A stretch of DNA of 64,000 nucleotides. Source: Sphaerosporella brunnea. Taxonomy: Eukaryota > Ascomycota > Pezizomycetes > Pezizales > Pyronemataceae. How positions within the stretch are numbered: the first letter of the stretch is position 1; each line of letters begins with the position of its first letter. The stretch covers positions 62,001-126,000 of the forward strand of contig VXIS01000022.1 in NCBI GenBank assembly GCA_008704415.1, written 5' to 3'. This document shows, piece after piece, positions 1-12,043 of the stretch. The notes beneath the pieces were generated by a model. That model ran no database searches, was not told where the DNA came from, and worked only from the letters and a program-made list of their open reading frames with translations. A program made the translations under genes and the position numbers.

Positions 1-553
1 GTTTCTCCAAATCTACAAGAAAACTGGCTTTGTCGTGGATATAAGAGAAAGGCGCCTGGTTGTTGCTGCTCATTCGCCAGCAGAGTCACAATTTTTGCGG
101 AGTAGCCATTCCCAGTGGGCGACGAAGATGTGCTTCTCGCAGGCCAACGTTTTCTGAGCTGATTCAATTTCCTTAGCCCATAAAGCGTCAAGATTATCGA
201 GAATGGGGGGTTCGCGCACACCAAATCCTGCGACTGCAGCCAAGCGTGGATTCTCCCCTGGAAGCCCTGAAAAGTGCTGAATAGCTTCGCTTCCTCCAGC
301 ACTTTGCGTTGAGCTGTCATGCTCAGAAGGTTGAATCCCGCTGCATCCAAGCCCTGATACACTGTTGCCATCTTAACGGGTACATTGCCGCCGTACGGGT
401 AGGGGAAGTAGCAGAAGTAGCGAGATTATCAAGGTGCTAGGGGGGAGTGGGGTGTCGTTGCCAAGCAATAAGAGTAGTACATCCAGCGGTTGGAGAGATG
501 CAATGGAGGAGGTAGTACGCCCAAAGGATGCAGGGATGGAGTGGTTTCTACAT
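1..553. other. No gene supported
   Basis: Only short overlapping open frames are present and none carries a recognisable motif or splice-consistent partner. It lies downstream of the minus-strand gene that ends at 554, so it may include that gene's 3' region. Confidence 0.4.
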
Positions 554-1098
554 TCAACGGGGATGAGGTTCACGAAATGGGTGATCTCCTATGTTGTGGA
601 ATGTTGGACAACTCAAAAACTCGGTGGTATGCTTCTCTTTTCGCAGGCTTTGGGGTGGCATGGTGGACATGTGCCGTTGTTTATATGCCTGCGACTGGGT
701 TGAAGTCCAAGCTGTACGGTGCAATACACTAGGCGACAAGGGGCTTTGCCCAGTTGAGAGAGGTGCGATGGGCGGCTCATACCGAACAGTGAACCCTGAT
801 ATATACCCGCCATCTGGGTCCAAATGCTGCAGGATCCGAGCAGTGGGACTGGTAGGGAACCCATACCTCTTACCTGTTTCAGGCATGAACAGGCGGTATG
901 TACGAGGAAAGGGAAAGGAATGCTGACAATGGGCGTGTATATACGTTCTAATGGGACAGAATTCCAGAGTGTCAGCTCGACCCAATCCTCGGACGCCACC
1001 CCAAACTGGGTTGACTCGTATAGGCGGAGGCTCATAATTGCGTCCGAGTTTTGGGTGTGCTTGAGCAGCAGCTCGAGTTGTTCCCACTTCACCACACT
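554..1098 (-). CDS. Hypothetical protein, two exons visible, N-terminus unresolved
   Basis: I do not recognise the protein. Two long minus-strand frames join across a candidate 71-nt intron at 944-874. The intron starts GTATAT, has a C/T-rich stretch and ends ACAG. Exon one (1098-945) reads VKWEQLELLLKHTQNSD and later WVELTLWNSVPLE; exon two (873-554) continues KRYGFPTSPTARILQHLDP and ends at a TGA at 554. The phases agree: the upstream frame plus a 71-nt intron gives exactly the downstream frame, and both frames are long for this base composition. The exon-one frame is closed upstream by TAA near 1100. A further exon in another frame (about 1273-1130, reading MGLRSRIPIGDSEND) probably precedes it, but I could not find a phase-consistent intron, so a frameshift is possible. 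No signal peptide or catalytic motif is visible. Confidence 0.45.
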
Positions 1099-1442
1099 TT
1101 AAGGGCGCGGCCTCTGTTAATTCTAGGTAATAATATCGAACTCGGCTTGTATTATATAAGACGAGAAACCCGATGATGACGGGCTTAGTTTCTTCGGCGT
1201 CCGCGTCGTTTTCACTGTCTCCGATGGGTATCCGTGACCGCAACCCCATGTCCACTGGCACTTTCGCCTGCATCCTCCTTGCTTAACCTTTCACGTTTCC
1301 ACTGCTGCAAACGATTCTGCGCAAACCGGCTTTTGAGCAACAAGCAGGCGCTGCTTAACGACTGGAAGAGCCTGCGTCACTTCTTCGTAATACGACTTGC
1401 AGCTTGGGAGGAAAGACTCTCGTCCGGGACATTAGTGGCTGG

Positions 1443-1510
1443 CAGTGTTCCTAATAGCCGGCACAAAGAGCCCGCCTGTGCGGGCGGGCTACCAAAAGGC
1501 AACAGCACGG
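1443..1510. repeat. Solo terminal end of a CAGTGTTCCTAATAGCC hAT family
   Basis: The sequence at 1443 begins CAGTGTTCCTAATAGCC, the same end as the complete element at 11543-12043, followed by a small GC-rich inverted repeat (cccgcctgtgcgggcgggct). No matching right end or duplication was found nearby, so this is an orphan end or a very short derivative. Confidence 0.4.
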
Positions 1511-1684
1511 CTGTCTCACAATCACGACGGGCTGGCTGGGGGCTGCCAAGAACTTTCGACTGAGGTGAACCTGTCTTGCAACCATCAGTTTGACCTCGTT
1601 ACGTCGTAAACTGAAGAAACTGAAGAGTGTTTCTGGGTAGCTGTTGGTGGCTGATATAGACAGATCGTCGTGCGCAATTGTGGC

Positions 1685-2589
1685 CAGTGTTCCTCACAGT
1701 CCAGGTTGCCCAGTCCTGAGTGCGGACCGGACCTGGACCACCTCATGCAGTCCAGTCTGAGAGGCTGCCCTGGACCGATCAGTCCTTGAAGGCGTAAGGA
1801 CTGGACTGCCCGCAGGCGATCCAGTCGACTGGATAGTTCTAGCGGAGTCATGTATTACATAATGATTTTATATACAAAGCGCATCCTCAAAACCCATCAA
1901 CCAAACTGTGTCCTCCGCACGCTCCAAAAGTCCTTTATGCCTCGCCCCCATCAGGTTCGTGGATACAGAGCGCATTTAGCATGTCCTCAAGCTCAATAAT
2001 CTCAGCATGGCTTGCGCCAACAAGCCATCCTCCATAGCGTTGACAGCTTCGTCACTCAGCTGCCACCGACGGTTGTTAAGTGTGATTTTTGCGCTGCCGA
2101 GGACCCGTTCTGGCTCGGTGGACATGGCAGGTATTGACCGAAATTCGAGGGCCCTTTTGAAGAGGTCTTCCCACTTAGGATCAGTTCTTTTGCGCCGCGC
2201 GCCCAGTATGCAATCACATCGCTGACCACATCCGGTTCAAGCGGTGGATCTTCTTGAAAAATCTCCAAGGCATCCCGCCAGTCTGCCTGTTGTTGATGTT
2301 CGACGGCGGTTGTTTTGCAACAGCGGAAGATGGCAAAGATAGAGAATGTTTCTCTCCGGGGCATGTTCGCCCGCATTGACGCGCACCGCTCGCACATTCC
2401 GGCTCACGGCATCTTACATAGGTCTGGACTGCAGACCGACCCAGTCCACGGAAATTTGGACCAGGCTGTCCAGTCCGCTGTAAATCCCGGACTGGGTCAT
2501 CGCAGTCCATTAAAAAGAGTGGACTGAACAGGACTTTGGCAGACCGTTCAGGCCGACCGGCAGGCCGCCCCAGCCCGTGAGGAACACTG
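1685..2589 (-). mobile_element. hAT-family element, degraded (copy A)
   Basis: The element starts CAGTGTTCCTCAC and ends with the inverted repeat GTGAGGAACACTG. It is flanked by 8-bp sequences attgtggc and attttggc (7 of 8 match), the target-duplication length of hAT transposons. Both ends are packed with AGTCC/GGACT subterminal motifs, the usual arrangement of transposase binding sites. It is a close relative of the element at 51910-52832 in the same orientation. The interior keeps only the end of a transposase gene, so it can move only in trans. Confidence 0.85.
2056..2330 (-). pseudogene. hAT transposase C-terminal remnant, frameshifted
   Basis: The minus strand reads IFQEDPPLEPDVVSDVIAYW and then breaks frame. 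The paralogue at 52160-52510 continues through the hAT C-terminal dimerisation region (AISADPERVFTSAKITLDDR). Here the same nucleotides are present but shifted, so no functional product is expected. Confidence 0.65.
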
Positions 2590-3776
2590 ATTTTGGCGAG
2601 TGTTGGAAACGCAAAACGTTAAGTCTGGTCATACTTACCTTACCCGGCCTGGGCGTACCCAGGCACTCCCCAAATCCGCGAAACGGTTTTGCAGAGATTT
2701 TATCCCAGGACGCTGCACTCGCCCCAAGCTCGCATCAATGCTCCACCGTTAAGCCACCAAGACTTGTGATGTTTTGTTGTGCGCGGGAGTAAATGGTAAG
2801 GACATCGTGTGCGTCAGCTAACCCCCATCCAACACCTTTCGTCACCAGCATTCTGCGTCTTCCCACAAGCGACGCTACAACGATTGGTCTGTCACATCTT
2901 CCACTTTCAGTGCTTTTAATTCGGTTTTCTACTTAATCCCGCAGTTGCTGCGTGAAACGTTGATTCATGAATCGGTCAAGTGGCTGAACGAGTGACAGAC
3001 AGCGAGCTGCGATAAGTCTCAATGGCATACCACTAGACAGCTGCAATCGCATCGGCCTTTGCACGGCCAGCATAACGGTGCAGCCCCACGGCTCCAAGAC
3101 CCGATTCTCACTTAAAGCTAGATGGCTCTACCCTGGCAGCTTACGTTTTGCCATTCCCTCAGCTCTCGACGTCAGAACCGCCCATCACGCTGCAAACTTG
3201 AGCTCGCACGGGCGGATTCTCCACCGTCAGCTTGTCTCGTAGACGAAGGATTAGATCGGCCCAGCATGTCAGCTGGATTTTCTGGCTCGAGCTGGCTCGC
3301 GACGTGTCCGTCATTAGGATTCCAAAAATGTCGTCGAAAGAGATGGATCTGGAACGGGCCTTCACTGATGTACCGAAGTATACAGTGGCGGACTCAATCA
3401 CCAGATGGCGAAAAATCACATTCTACACCTGGTTAATTACGCGGTCTGTATTGACAGGTCTCAAAGTACTGCATATTCGATTTCCCATCAAGACCGATGA
3501 GGCTACAGTTTCCAGCTCGGCCGCCAGCAAAGTGTGGGGCGAGCAGACCTCAATCACGATGGAAAGGACGAGGGCACCCGGTTGGATGCGAAGGACTACC
3601 TGCACAAGGTCGGGTCTTCCTCGGCCGGTTGCAGCCCACCAGTCACAGTGGTTGTGAAATTGTTCGGTGGCAACAAATCCGTAACAGACTAACACTGAAG
3701 CCGCAGACTTTGCATGTGGACGTTGTCGTTTACTAAACATTCATCATTTTTGCGCAACACTGGAACGCATCCCTGA
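2590..3776. other. Unassigned stretch with one plus-strand reading frame
   Basis: A plus-strand frame is open from 3232 to 3657 (about 141 codons, containing DLERAFTDVPKYTVADSITR). It has no recognised domain, an overlapping minus-strand frame of similar quality, and no clear promoter. I see nothing else that can be supported. Confidence 0.25.
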
Positions 3777-4262
3777 TACCGCTGCGGTCGGAGGATCTGA
3801 TGGCCGACTGGCATCTAGTGCTTTCCTGCCGTGGGTGGCTTGTAGACGTCGGTGATGTATTTGAGACTCGACAAACGATGAGAACTTGGAACCGAACAAA
3901 TAACTGTGAAAAACTAAGAATCAAAACCGTGAAATCCAACGTATCCGAAGGTTTGCCCCTAGCCCAGACTGAGGGGTGAGGGTTGGTGACCCAATCGCTC
4001 CAGCCCCAAGCCCCTGGGCCGAGCGTAAACTCCTCCCACCCTCGCCCGTTGGCAGAGCTACAGAGAAATAGGGCAAAGGAAGAAACGGAGTGTCTGTGGG
4101 TGTGCAGCGAACTGTGCTCAGACGTACGGTCTGAGGTCTGAGTTGAGGAGAGGATTCCGGACAGGGTCCTTGGGCCCGCTTTAAAGGGCCTTGAGGTCCG
4201 TGCAGATCCTCCTGCTCCTCCCGTGCCGATCCGCCACAATCTCTTTCCCTGCACCTTGACCC
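3777..4262 (-). repeat. Duplicated upstream region of the F-box gene, without the gene
   Basis: Read on the minus strand, this stretch matches 16500-16920 in order: CGGACCT(C/T)AAGGCCC, the AATCCTCTCCTCAACTCAGACC block, GGGGCAAACCTT, ACGTTGGAT, TTTCACAGTTATTTGTTCG and TACAAGCCACCC. The match stops just before the position of the F-box start codon. This copy carries a promoter/5'-leader-like sequence but runs into unrelated DNA. It could be a relic of a second F-box locus or part of a dispersed repeat. Confidence 0.7.
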
Positions 4263-5284
4263 TTCCTTCCTACAAGCCCAGATCGTTCCATTCCGTTAAC
4301 CGCCCAATTCCTGCGGCTCCGTCAATAGTGGGGGGCCAGCGCCTCCGTCCGCACTAGCCCGCAGTCAAGCTACACCATCTAATCAAATGGTTACCTATCC
4401 GTCATTTGTATTATAGACCCGCCTTTCGGGGTACTATTGCAGCGAGATCGACTTCTGCTACGCACAGCGGGGAACCCACCCAGGCTGTTCCTTGGGTTGA
4501 TATCGCACCTATGGGTAGTTCTTTGTTGCATGTTTACCAGATTCCACTTCACTGAGAGTCACCGAGTAATTGCTACTACCTGTGACATCAACATGAGTCC
4601 CATCAACGTATGCGTCCTGATAACAGATCGGCAGCAATGCCCTTCGTATGAGCTGCCGCTGCTTCCCTTCTCTTTATGTTAATCCAGCTCTCGAACGAAA
4701 AGGATTGAACAATCTCAACAATTGCTTCCGAAAGCCGTTAGCATAAGCTATCGCACTGGCGGTGAATTGTGCCCCCCAGCATTGGCACACCAGAAAGCAT
4801 ACGCGATGAAACATAACTTACCTTCCATCTTTCCGCCGCCGTCAACGTCAATAAAGGCAACACACGCATGTCCACACCCTATTTGCGGTGGTACCCCACC
4901 ACACTGCCGTGGCGTTATCATACTGTCGACTTTCACAGGTTACCAGATCCAGCGTACTGCGGTGTGATCCCTTGTTTCGCCTACACGATGCCCAAATTGG
5001 AAGTAAACGCCACACCACACCCCACCAAGCAATATGCGCTCCATCGATGCAAAGCCTGAACATTTTCTGACTCCCGCTTGGACACGTGTATGTGAGGACA
5101 AGTTCCGAACTCCAGTGGTAGCGGCACCGGGCTGGTCAGTTGCATGGTGAATGGTTCAACGCTCACGGGGGAATAAGCAAGTCAATTGCGTTGCTTCTGT
5201 GGTAGAATGTGTGGCATTGCATTTCTCTACTGCGTTTCTGTGATCAGACAGGCGATGCGCTCTCTGATCAAGCTGTGCGCTTGA
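4263..5284. other. No gene supported
   Basis: Short frames on both strands overlap one another. No domain, terminal repeat or intron-consistent model was found. Confidence 0.35.
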
Positions 5285-5968
5285 ATGTCCCGAGGAGATT
5301 CTGGCCATTGGTACGCAAGTGCCACCACTCTTTGTTCCGAGCGGATAAACACATCCGCACTGCAACTTGGAGAATGGATTGACCTGGTAACTCCTGACGA
5401 TGCCTTTGAGCTACTCAGGGCAATGCGTAACGCAACTGGCTGTCGGTACTGTCCAATCACTCTATCCACGACACCTGGTGTGGATCGTGCAGCCATCCAT
5501 CTGAGAGATTGCACGCTGGAAAGAGGCACTGCCAGTGCCACGCGACCACGCGTCCGCTGCAAATATCAGCTATAAATGCCGAGGGGTGCGTACATTCGGC
5601 CGTTCCAGCAACTGATGGTAGCATCCGTCCCACTGCGGTGTCCAGCATCGCAAAACGGGACCACGTGCGCTGTTACTATAGGACAACCGGTGGCTGCAGG
5701 TGTACGACTACATGGCGAACGCCCATGGGGTGCGGCTGTTCATTTATCATTGCAGTCCCCTGGGCGCCGGCGCCTGCATCGGGTATATGAAGAGTCTGCA
5801 CGCCTTGGCTCTCGTAGCCGTAGTGAGTGGCAGCCTCAGAGTCTCTTCATCGCGCATAGCCGGCGCGAGTATGTGGTGTTTGACGGGCGAGAACGAGCCA
5901 TGTCGTGGTGCCGTTGCACTGCCGATGTGATGTGGCGTCCGGACGGTTGTTCTGCAGCGGCGATGTAA
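5285..5968 (+). pseudogene. Cys-containing coding fragments, unknown family
   Basis: Three plus-strand segments look coding but lie in different frames. 5285-5575 contains TPDDAFELLRAMRNATGCRY with a CxxC pair. 5700-5930 contains VYDYMANAHGVRLFIYHC. 5820-5968 contains REYVVFDGRERAMSWCRC. The order and strand suggest one gene broken by introns or frameshifts. The Cys pairs resemble those in the fragments at 28.7-30.1 kb, but I cannot prove homology by eye. No product can be assigned. Confidence 0.3.
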
Positions 5969-8379
5969 CTTCGTCCACTGGCGCTGCAAGATAGTGTCTG
6001 GAACATCGTGGATCGTAACTTGGCAAGCTGCTCTCTCTGGGATCTGCGCGGCTAGGCAGGGCCGGTCAGTACTGTGCGTTGGGGGTTTGCGATGATTGCT
6101 TGTGACCACTGCTGCAATGGCTGTTCAAGACACAACTCGCTCGCGAGGAACACCGGAGACCGCGTGCTTACTATTGCAAACGTTACACGATCCGTGTGTG
6201 GCCAGTGTGCCTGTCGTGTTTATTTCTACCTGGTCCTGTGGCATCGCATTACGTGTGGCGGGCGATTCCAAAATTTGGATGCGCTTGACATCCGAACAAA
6301 CACATCGTTAACCCCAACACTACGTCCCTGCTACTCTGCACACACATATTGGCTGTGTTAACGTTGCGACAGCCTGGCGCAGGCCTGCAGCTTATCAGCA
6401 CCTATCCGGGCACGGCGAGGATGCGCTTGCGAGGGCGACATTTGTTGGTAGATGCGAACGCGTTGCCGTGGAGCGCTGCCACCACTGTCTCTGACGCCCA
6501 CTGGTATTCCCAAGCCCTCTCTGCAGAAGCAGGGGGCGTTGTAGGGCACAGGACCTAGTGGGATCCACCCGCGTGAGTGAGCTGGGCAATAAAGCATGCA
6601 GAAGGAGATTCACATCATAGGGACACAAAACAGGATGTGTACGGAGCGCATGGGCGGGTTCAAATCGAGGACTGCGAATTGGAGAAAGTGCTTTGATGCC
6701 AAGCGGTTGCGATGTCTTCACGCGGTAGACATGCACGATTCGCCATGGTAGCCGATACGTGTCGGTCAATAGTGGTGGAAGAAGGACGGCCAAGCAGAGC
6801 GTAATTAGTCCTGTTGCCGGTGGAATGTCCTTCTGCTTGGATAGTGCACGCCAGAGGAATGGCAGTGCCATGCTTGCAGGAGTTGCCATCCTGCGTGGCT
6901 ATAGACGCGTATCGTGCGGTCGCATCATATCTGGCCGCGGTCTGTGCTCTCTGGAATGCGGGTGGAAATAGGTGACGACCATGTGGCCGCGGGACGGGCA
7001 CGTGATCGTGACGCGCGACGACGAGACCCTGGCGTGGATCTAATCTCATCAATCTCCCCATGGATTGTTATCAATCTGCGTACATGTTGTTATCGATCTT
7101 CCCGTGTGTTGTTATAAATCTCCCGCTGCTTGCAGCCAGCAAGTACGCAGGTCACGTGGAACTGATATATTGGCCACCGGCAGGCGAACGTGGACACCGC
7201 CGCTGTGTGCAATCATGCGCAGTCGCAATACCATCCAAAGACAAACCTCCCAGATACTTGTAGACAGTCCGCTCGAGCTTCCCCAGCGCCGTTTAGCCGT
7301 TCCCCCCACAAACGGGCTGCCGCGATGGTGCAAGCGCCCAATCTCCACCGCCCGAAGGTCCAAATCATTCAGTATACGCTCCAGCTGCTGACTTTGCGAC
7401 CGCGCTGCGCAGACCAGTCCTTCCCTTGTGGCACTCAATAGCTTCAATGACATCGTATCCAACCTCGACCTCTGATCTGTGATGGTGTGTCTACTGCTGG
7501 GGGCAGCCAGCAATCCTTGAAGATGATCACGCATCTCTCAGGTCAACAGTCACCATGTATTTGACCGGCAATCGAGATGTTACTAGCGACGTGAGTGCCG
7601 ATTTGAATCACGTGAAAGGTGTGTTTCTGCGATTGTTCTTGGAATGGGTGGGGAGGAAATGCCCGGACTGCTGTACACGTCAAGCAGTATCGCGAGTCAG
7701 GAAACCACAACGCCGCATCACTGCATCTGCGCGTCGATTCCAGAAAACCTGGAAAAATTTCAGCAGTACCATAATGGTGACGCATGGTATGCCTTTTAGT
7801 TTGGATTTCCCATCAACCCATGCGTCCGAGCAATCAGCGCTTTTAGTCGAACTGCGTTTTGCCCGCGGACCGAGCCGAACGTTGCCAGGAATGCCGGCCA
7901 CCGACGAGATATCGGGCCAAAGATATCGGCCCAAAGCTATCAGGCATTGCGACCGCCCGCCCCGGCCTGACCCGGTCTGCGCAGTACTGTGGGGCTGGCG
8001 GCCCGCCGGATATTGACTGCCCTGGCAGGAAGGACTGCGGCGAATGGCGGGTTTCCCTCCGTGGCGAAAGCGTGTTGGCCGAAGCACCGTGGGTCGAGGC
8101 GGCGGTGCATCCCGGAGCTTGTCGACGAGGAGAGGGCAGCTCCGGAAGTCTGCAGTTTGACGGCGAGGAGACGCTCGGCCCCGGTGGCCATGGCTTTGGT
8201 TCTGTTTTTCCGGCACTGTTTCTTTGCTTGGGTCGTTGGCTTTCTGTTTGTCCTCTCTGGCGATTCGGAACCCGCTGTTGATCGTGAAATCGCGCTCATA
8301 GATCGGCGGACAGGATAAGGGCGGGGAGGTGTAGAAGGATGTATACATGATCGTTCGCGGTCGCATGCCGACAACAAAC
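5969..8379. other. Unassigned relic sequence
   Basis: Many short frames exist on both strands without recognisable domains. At 7049-7125 there are three imperfect units of about 27 bp containing TTGTTAT(C/A)(A/G)ATCT, a small tandem repeat. A 298-codon minus frame at 7680-8576 overlaps the LINE 3' region and is not supported as a gene. Confidence 0.3.
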
Positions 8380-8411
8380 CTTCTTTTTGTTCGTTGGAAC
8401 ATAATGTATTC

Positions 8412-8425
8412 GGCCGCTTGCGGCC
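8412..8425 (-). other. LINE 3' terminal hairpin, copy 1
   Basis: Perfect inverted repeat GGCCGCAAGCGGCC followed on the minus strand by GAATACATTATG. The same hairpin and flank occur at 32241-32266, immediately before a poly-A tail. Confidence 0.7.
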
Positions 8426-9002
8426 ATGACATATATAGAAAGGATAGACTGTGCCACCCCTGAGACCAAAATGTACTGCTGGGGGCTGCAGCCATCCCAA
8501 GGAAATGAAACCAAGTAAATCGAGCCCAAATGTAACCGCACCAAGGATGGTCGTGAGAGGACGTATCAAAAGACATAGCAAAGACATAAGGGAAGAAATA
8601 AACTGGCTCATCTGGTCACAACATAATGCTCTTCTCGAGCCAACACCGCACGCTAGTAGTTTTAATGAAAGACAGAACAGCCTCCATACACCTATCATCC
8701 GCCAGCAAGGTACCTCGCCAGCGCTTTTCTGCATCCTGTTTGGTAGCTTATTTCACTGCCTTCCACAGCCCCAGCTGTTCGCCTTTCCAGCTCTTGCAGA
8801 ACCTTGAGAGGTGGTCTCGTGATTGGGTGTCGCGCGATCGGCAGCACCAGCACTGGTCGTCCGAACGCCGTCCGATCCGATGGAGGCAGCGCCCCGAAGG
8901 AGCTTTGCCCACCCGAGTTGATAAAAACGTGATGCAAGGGCCTTTTGGCTTTTGGCCGCGGGAAGGCCGGGTCATTGCCTTCGGCGATAGTAGCCTTGGG
9001 GT

Positions 9003-9553
9003 TTGCAGTGTTCGGCTAGCCAAGCCTCTCTGTCTTGTCTCTTCGCTTCAATCCTTTCATGGTTGATGGTGGCTAGCGATGCGGTGTGTAGGAGGTCGTC
9101 TGTGGGGGGTTCTTTCGCCGTTCAGTCTGCGGGCTCGTTGCCGGGCACGACTATGTGGCCTGGCACTCAGGGGTATTCCACGGTCCAGCCGCGTGGTTTT
9201 ACCGCAGCCTCTGCGCGCGCAATACGCGGTGGCATTCAGTGCACGCAGCCTGGCTGGGTGCGTTGCATGCGTTTGAGGGCTGCCTGCGCGTCGGTGGAAA
9301 GCCTGACGATGCCGCGTACGCCATCTCAATGCCGGCCGCGATGCCAAATAGCTCCGCGTCCCCGGCGTCTTTCTTGTTGCCAGAGTAGGCGTGTGTACGT
9401 TTCCACGTATCCGCGTCGGCCGTCGTGTAGCCTTGAGCCGTCTGAGTATGTGGCAATAAGGTTTTTGTCGATCGCGACAGCTGACGCCGGTTTAGTATCT
9501 GACCCGACTGCGGCTTTGGGGGGTACTAGGGCCGCATCTGCCGACTTGCGCAT
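9003..9553 (-). pseudogene. LINE RNase H and C-terminal domain, decayed
   Basis: The RNase H type I landmarks are present in order but in alternating frames. First is IATYSDGSR with the first catalytic Asp (about 9450-9431), then DAELFGIAAGIEMA with the catalytic Glu (about 9355-9315). LSTDAQAALKRMQ follows with the third acid (about 9300-9262), and VPGHIVVPGNEPAD with the last (about 9168-9124). TGA codons interrupt the last segment at positions where family members usually have Trp and another residue. Downstream REAWLAEHCKP leads into the zinc knuckle. The domain assignment is firm; the copy cannot encode an intact enzyme. Confidence 0.75.
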
Positions 9554-9640
9554 TAAACTCGGTTTCTTCGTTGTGGATGCGGGGGTGTCAACGGCGTCAG
9601 CAACAACAAACCTGATTACAAGCCGAAAAAACAGGCAGGT

Positions 9641-10719
9641 TCAGGTCACAAACCGAGATACACTCCATGACGGAAAGTGCAGCTGCTGCGCGGGAAACTT
9701 TGGGCGCATATCTGGCTTGCGCTCATCTTGACGTTGCAAAGCCACTGCCAGATGGCGGAGTCGCAGCGCCGGAGACAGACAGCGGGAGATCGATGGGATC
9801 GTGGCACCTCGTCGTGAGAGCTTGATAGCACCGCCGTGACATCGAGTACATCAATGCTTTGAAAAGGCGGCATGCTGGCTGACACAACGGGACTGGGATT
9901 GAACCGCCCCAAGTTGCATCGCAGGCGTGCACATTGACACTTTTTTCTTCGCGCTCTGCACACCCGTGGTGGCATCGCTGATATCCGCGGCCAAGAGATA
10001 TGCCCGGGTTTGTGGCGATAGGCGACCTCTATAGCACGAACAACAGAACGCGGTGGATGAAAGAGGGCTTGGATGGAAGCACCGTTGGTCGGGGTGGCGG
10101 TCGAGCGCGGAGCTGGTTGGGGAGGCGAAGGCCACGGGTCATGTCTGGATACACGGGCTGGACGATTCGTGTCAGGGGAAGATGACACGCCGTCCTCGGC
10201 TGAAGATGAATCAAGGGGGGAAGATAGTGTTGGCTTTGGTGCGCGTGTCGTTCCAGGCCTGGTGTTTATCACGTTGTATCTGCTGTGCATTTCCTTTTGG
10301 AAGTTCGAGTCCCCGAAGCTGACCAACGAGGTTGGATCATCGATACGGTAACGGCTGCGGGCTGGTCAGAGCCCTATTTAGTTAAACCTTTCACAGTCGA
10401 GTAAGCACACCACCCTTGAAAACACACAAACGCGATCGTCGCGGCACCAACAACCAGCAGACGTCCGTGCACCCAGGCTCATTGCTAATCTTTGGAATAC
10501 CGCCTGTAGCTCGGAGAGGAAAACGATCCTTGGCGGAGTCGATCGCGTACCAGTGCATAGTGCGGGCAGCCTCAAACCTACTTCTGCATCGTAGTGACAG
10601 CGACGACTGTTTGTAAAGTGATAACCTCGTGCGGGCTATGGGGAAACCTCGCTCCCGCCCCGAAATAAGGCGCCCTCTGTAGCACTGACGGGCGGGCTTC
10701 CACCAGTCACGTAGTCTCT
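9641..10719. other. No gene supported
   Basis: A 226-codon minus frame (9646-10326) is Ser/Pro-rich, overlaps plus frames of similar length and has no domain. I regard it as chance or relic sequence. Confidence 0.3.
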
Positions 10720-10925
10720 GTTGGAAAAGCATTTTCGGTTGGAGACTGTGGGTGTTGATTTCTTGGTCTTGTTCCCTTCGTGGTTTTATAGTTGTCCTTT
10801 TCCCGCTGTTTTGCCCACGCAGTGCTGTATATTGAGGCCCTCCGGCGTCGGACGAATAAGACCTTCATCTCCTCTATCAACCAAAAACCTCGTCGCCCAG
10901 CAGTCTCGCCATGTTAGAAAAGTCT
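10720..10925 (+). repeat. TATA-containing dispersed repeat (LTR- or promoter-like), copy 1
   Basis: About 180 bp match 32582-32765 in order: TGGAGAC(C/T)GTG(A/G)GT, ATTTCTTG, ATAGTTGTCC, GTTTTGCCCACGC, a TATA-like GCTGTATAT (about 10824), then GTCGG(A/G)CGAA and CATCTCCTCT. The arrangement suggests a core promoter, either of an LTR or of a duplicated gene. No element boundaries could be fixed. Confidence 0.55.
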
Positions 10926-11542
10926 TGCAACGACGACCATGTGAAATCGCCACGGGGTCGCCATGGCCAGCGGTCAACCACTTTGGGAGCTGTCAATCAC
11001 CATGGCCGGCTGCAAATATTTCGTGTGCCGTGCACAGCCCAGTCTTTTCGTGATGGTGAAGGCACCATTTTTTCCGAGCTGTTATGGTGAATTGACGCTG
11101 TTGGCAGCCTGCAAAGTCTGGAAACTACACACAGCCGCACCCCGTAACAGCAATGACAAGACCGCGCCAAAGGACCGTGATTTCACGACACGCCAAAGCT
11201 ATTCATCAGCGCAGGCGTCTGGCTGACGCTGACGCTGAGGCTGCATCACGGCAAATCGCCGGTTGTGTGTTTCGAGGCGGACAACGAAGGAGACGCAAAA
11301 TAGGATGAGGAGTCAGAAGACGACGATCAGGCAGAAGAGGACGACCGTGACCAGTCTCTGAAACCGGAGTCTATGAACAGAGATTTAGCCGTCAAATTGC
11401 ACAGCAAATATGTCCTCGGGTGTCATGATTAAAGAGACTTGAGATTCCTGAAGCGGGTCTACGGTGAAGGTGTTATGATTGTTTCCGAGAATAAGTGCTC
11501 ACGCTTTTTCAGCGCTTGCCGACATGAAGAAGCTGTTTTATC
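10926..11542. other. No gene supported
   Basis: A plus-strand frame at 10963-11226 is short and lacks motifs. Nothing else is supported. Confidence 0.3.
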
Positions 11543-12043
11543 CAGTGTTCCTAATAGCCAGCCCGCCCGTCGAACAGTGTTTGGGCTGTTTGGGCTGCCA
11601 AGGAAGCCGGGCGGGCTTTTTGGGCTGAAGAAATTCTACGGGCTGGCGGGCGGGCTGCCACACAGGTAGTACAAGTAGAAAAATTCACGCAATATGGCGG
11701 TTTTCAGGCACCTACACTGCCTGAAAAAAAACACCCCCTTTGCTGAACGGGGTCCACCGAGGCCTGAACGGAGTCCACCGGGTGCGATCCCAGCGACGCA
11801 GGATTTGTAGGCATATTGGCGTTGAGTGGGGCGTTGAAAGAATGATTGCCTGGTCAACGGACGCTGTTGGCGGCACCCCTCTAAGTACGCGGCTCACTAT
11901 CTATCACTCGGTAGTTATACAGCCCACAGCCCGCCCGTCGCAATTTTACGCAGCCCGGCGTAACACGACAACCGCCAAGCTGTGGCTCTTTCGCAGCCCG
12001 CCCGACCAGCCGGGCTTTTTCCGACTGGCTATTAGGAACACTT
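11543..12043. mobile_element. Non-autonomous hAT element (MITE), 501 bp
   Basis: Left end CAGTGTTCCTAATAGCC, right end GGCTATTAGGAACACT(T), inverted with one terminal mismatch. Flanking 8-mers are gttttatc and gttttgtc (7 of 8). Subterminal (A/C)GCCCGCC repeats are rich at both ends. No transposase frame is present. Confidence 0.8.

Larger units (their letters stand above)
8380..9640 (-). mobile_element. Tad1-like non-LTR retrotransposon (LINE), 5'-truncated
   Basis: On the minus strand, in order: an RNase H domain (9553-9003), the C-terminal CX2CX9HX4C zinc knuckle typical of Tad1-type ORF2 proteins (DDQCWCC to FC, about 8860-8800), a 3' region, a GGCCGCAAGCGGCC hairpin (8425-8412), then an A-rich tail remnant near 8395-8380. 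No reverse transcriptase lies upstream, as expected of a copy truncated at its 5' end during target-primed insertion. A second copy of the same family lies at 30.2-32.3 kb on the plus strand. Confidence 0.75.

Noticed and set aside
7680..8576. 298-codon minus-strand frame as a gene
   Set aside because: It runs through the LINE 3' hairpin and tail and has no recognised motif, so it is most likely chance.
9003..9731. 242-codon plus frame as a secreted Cys-rich protein
   Set aside because: It is antisense to the LINE RNase H, whose catalytic motifs explain the minus strand.
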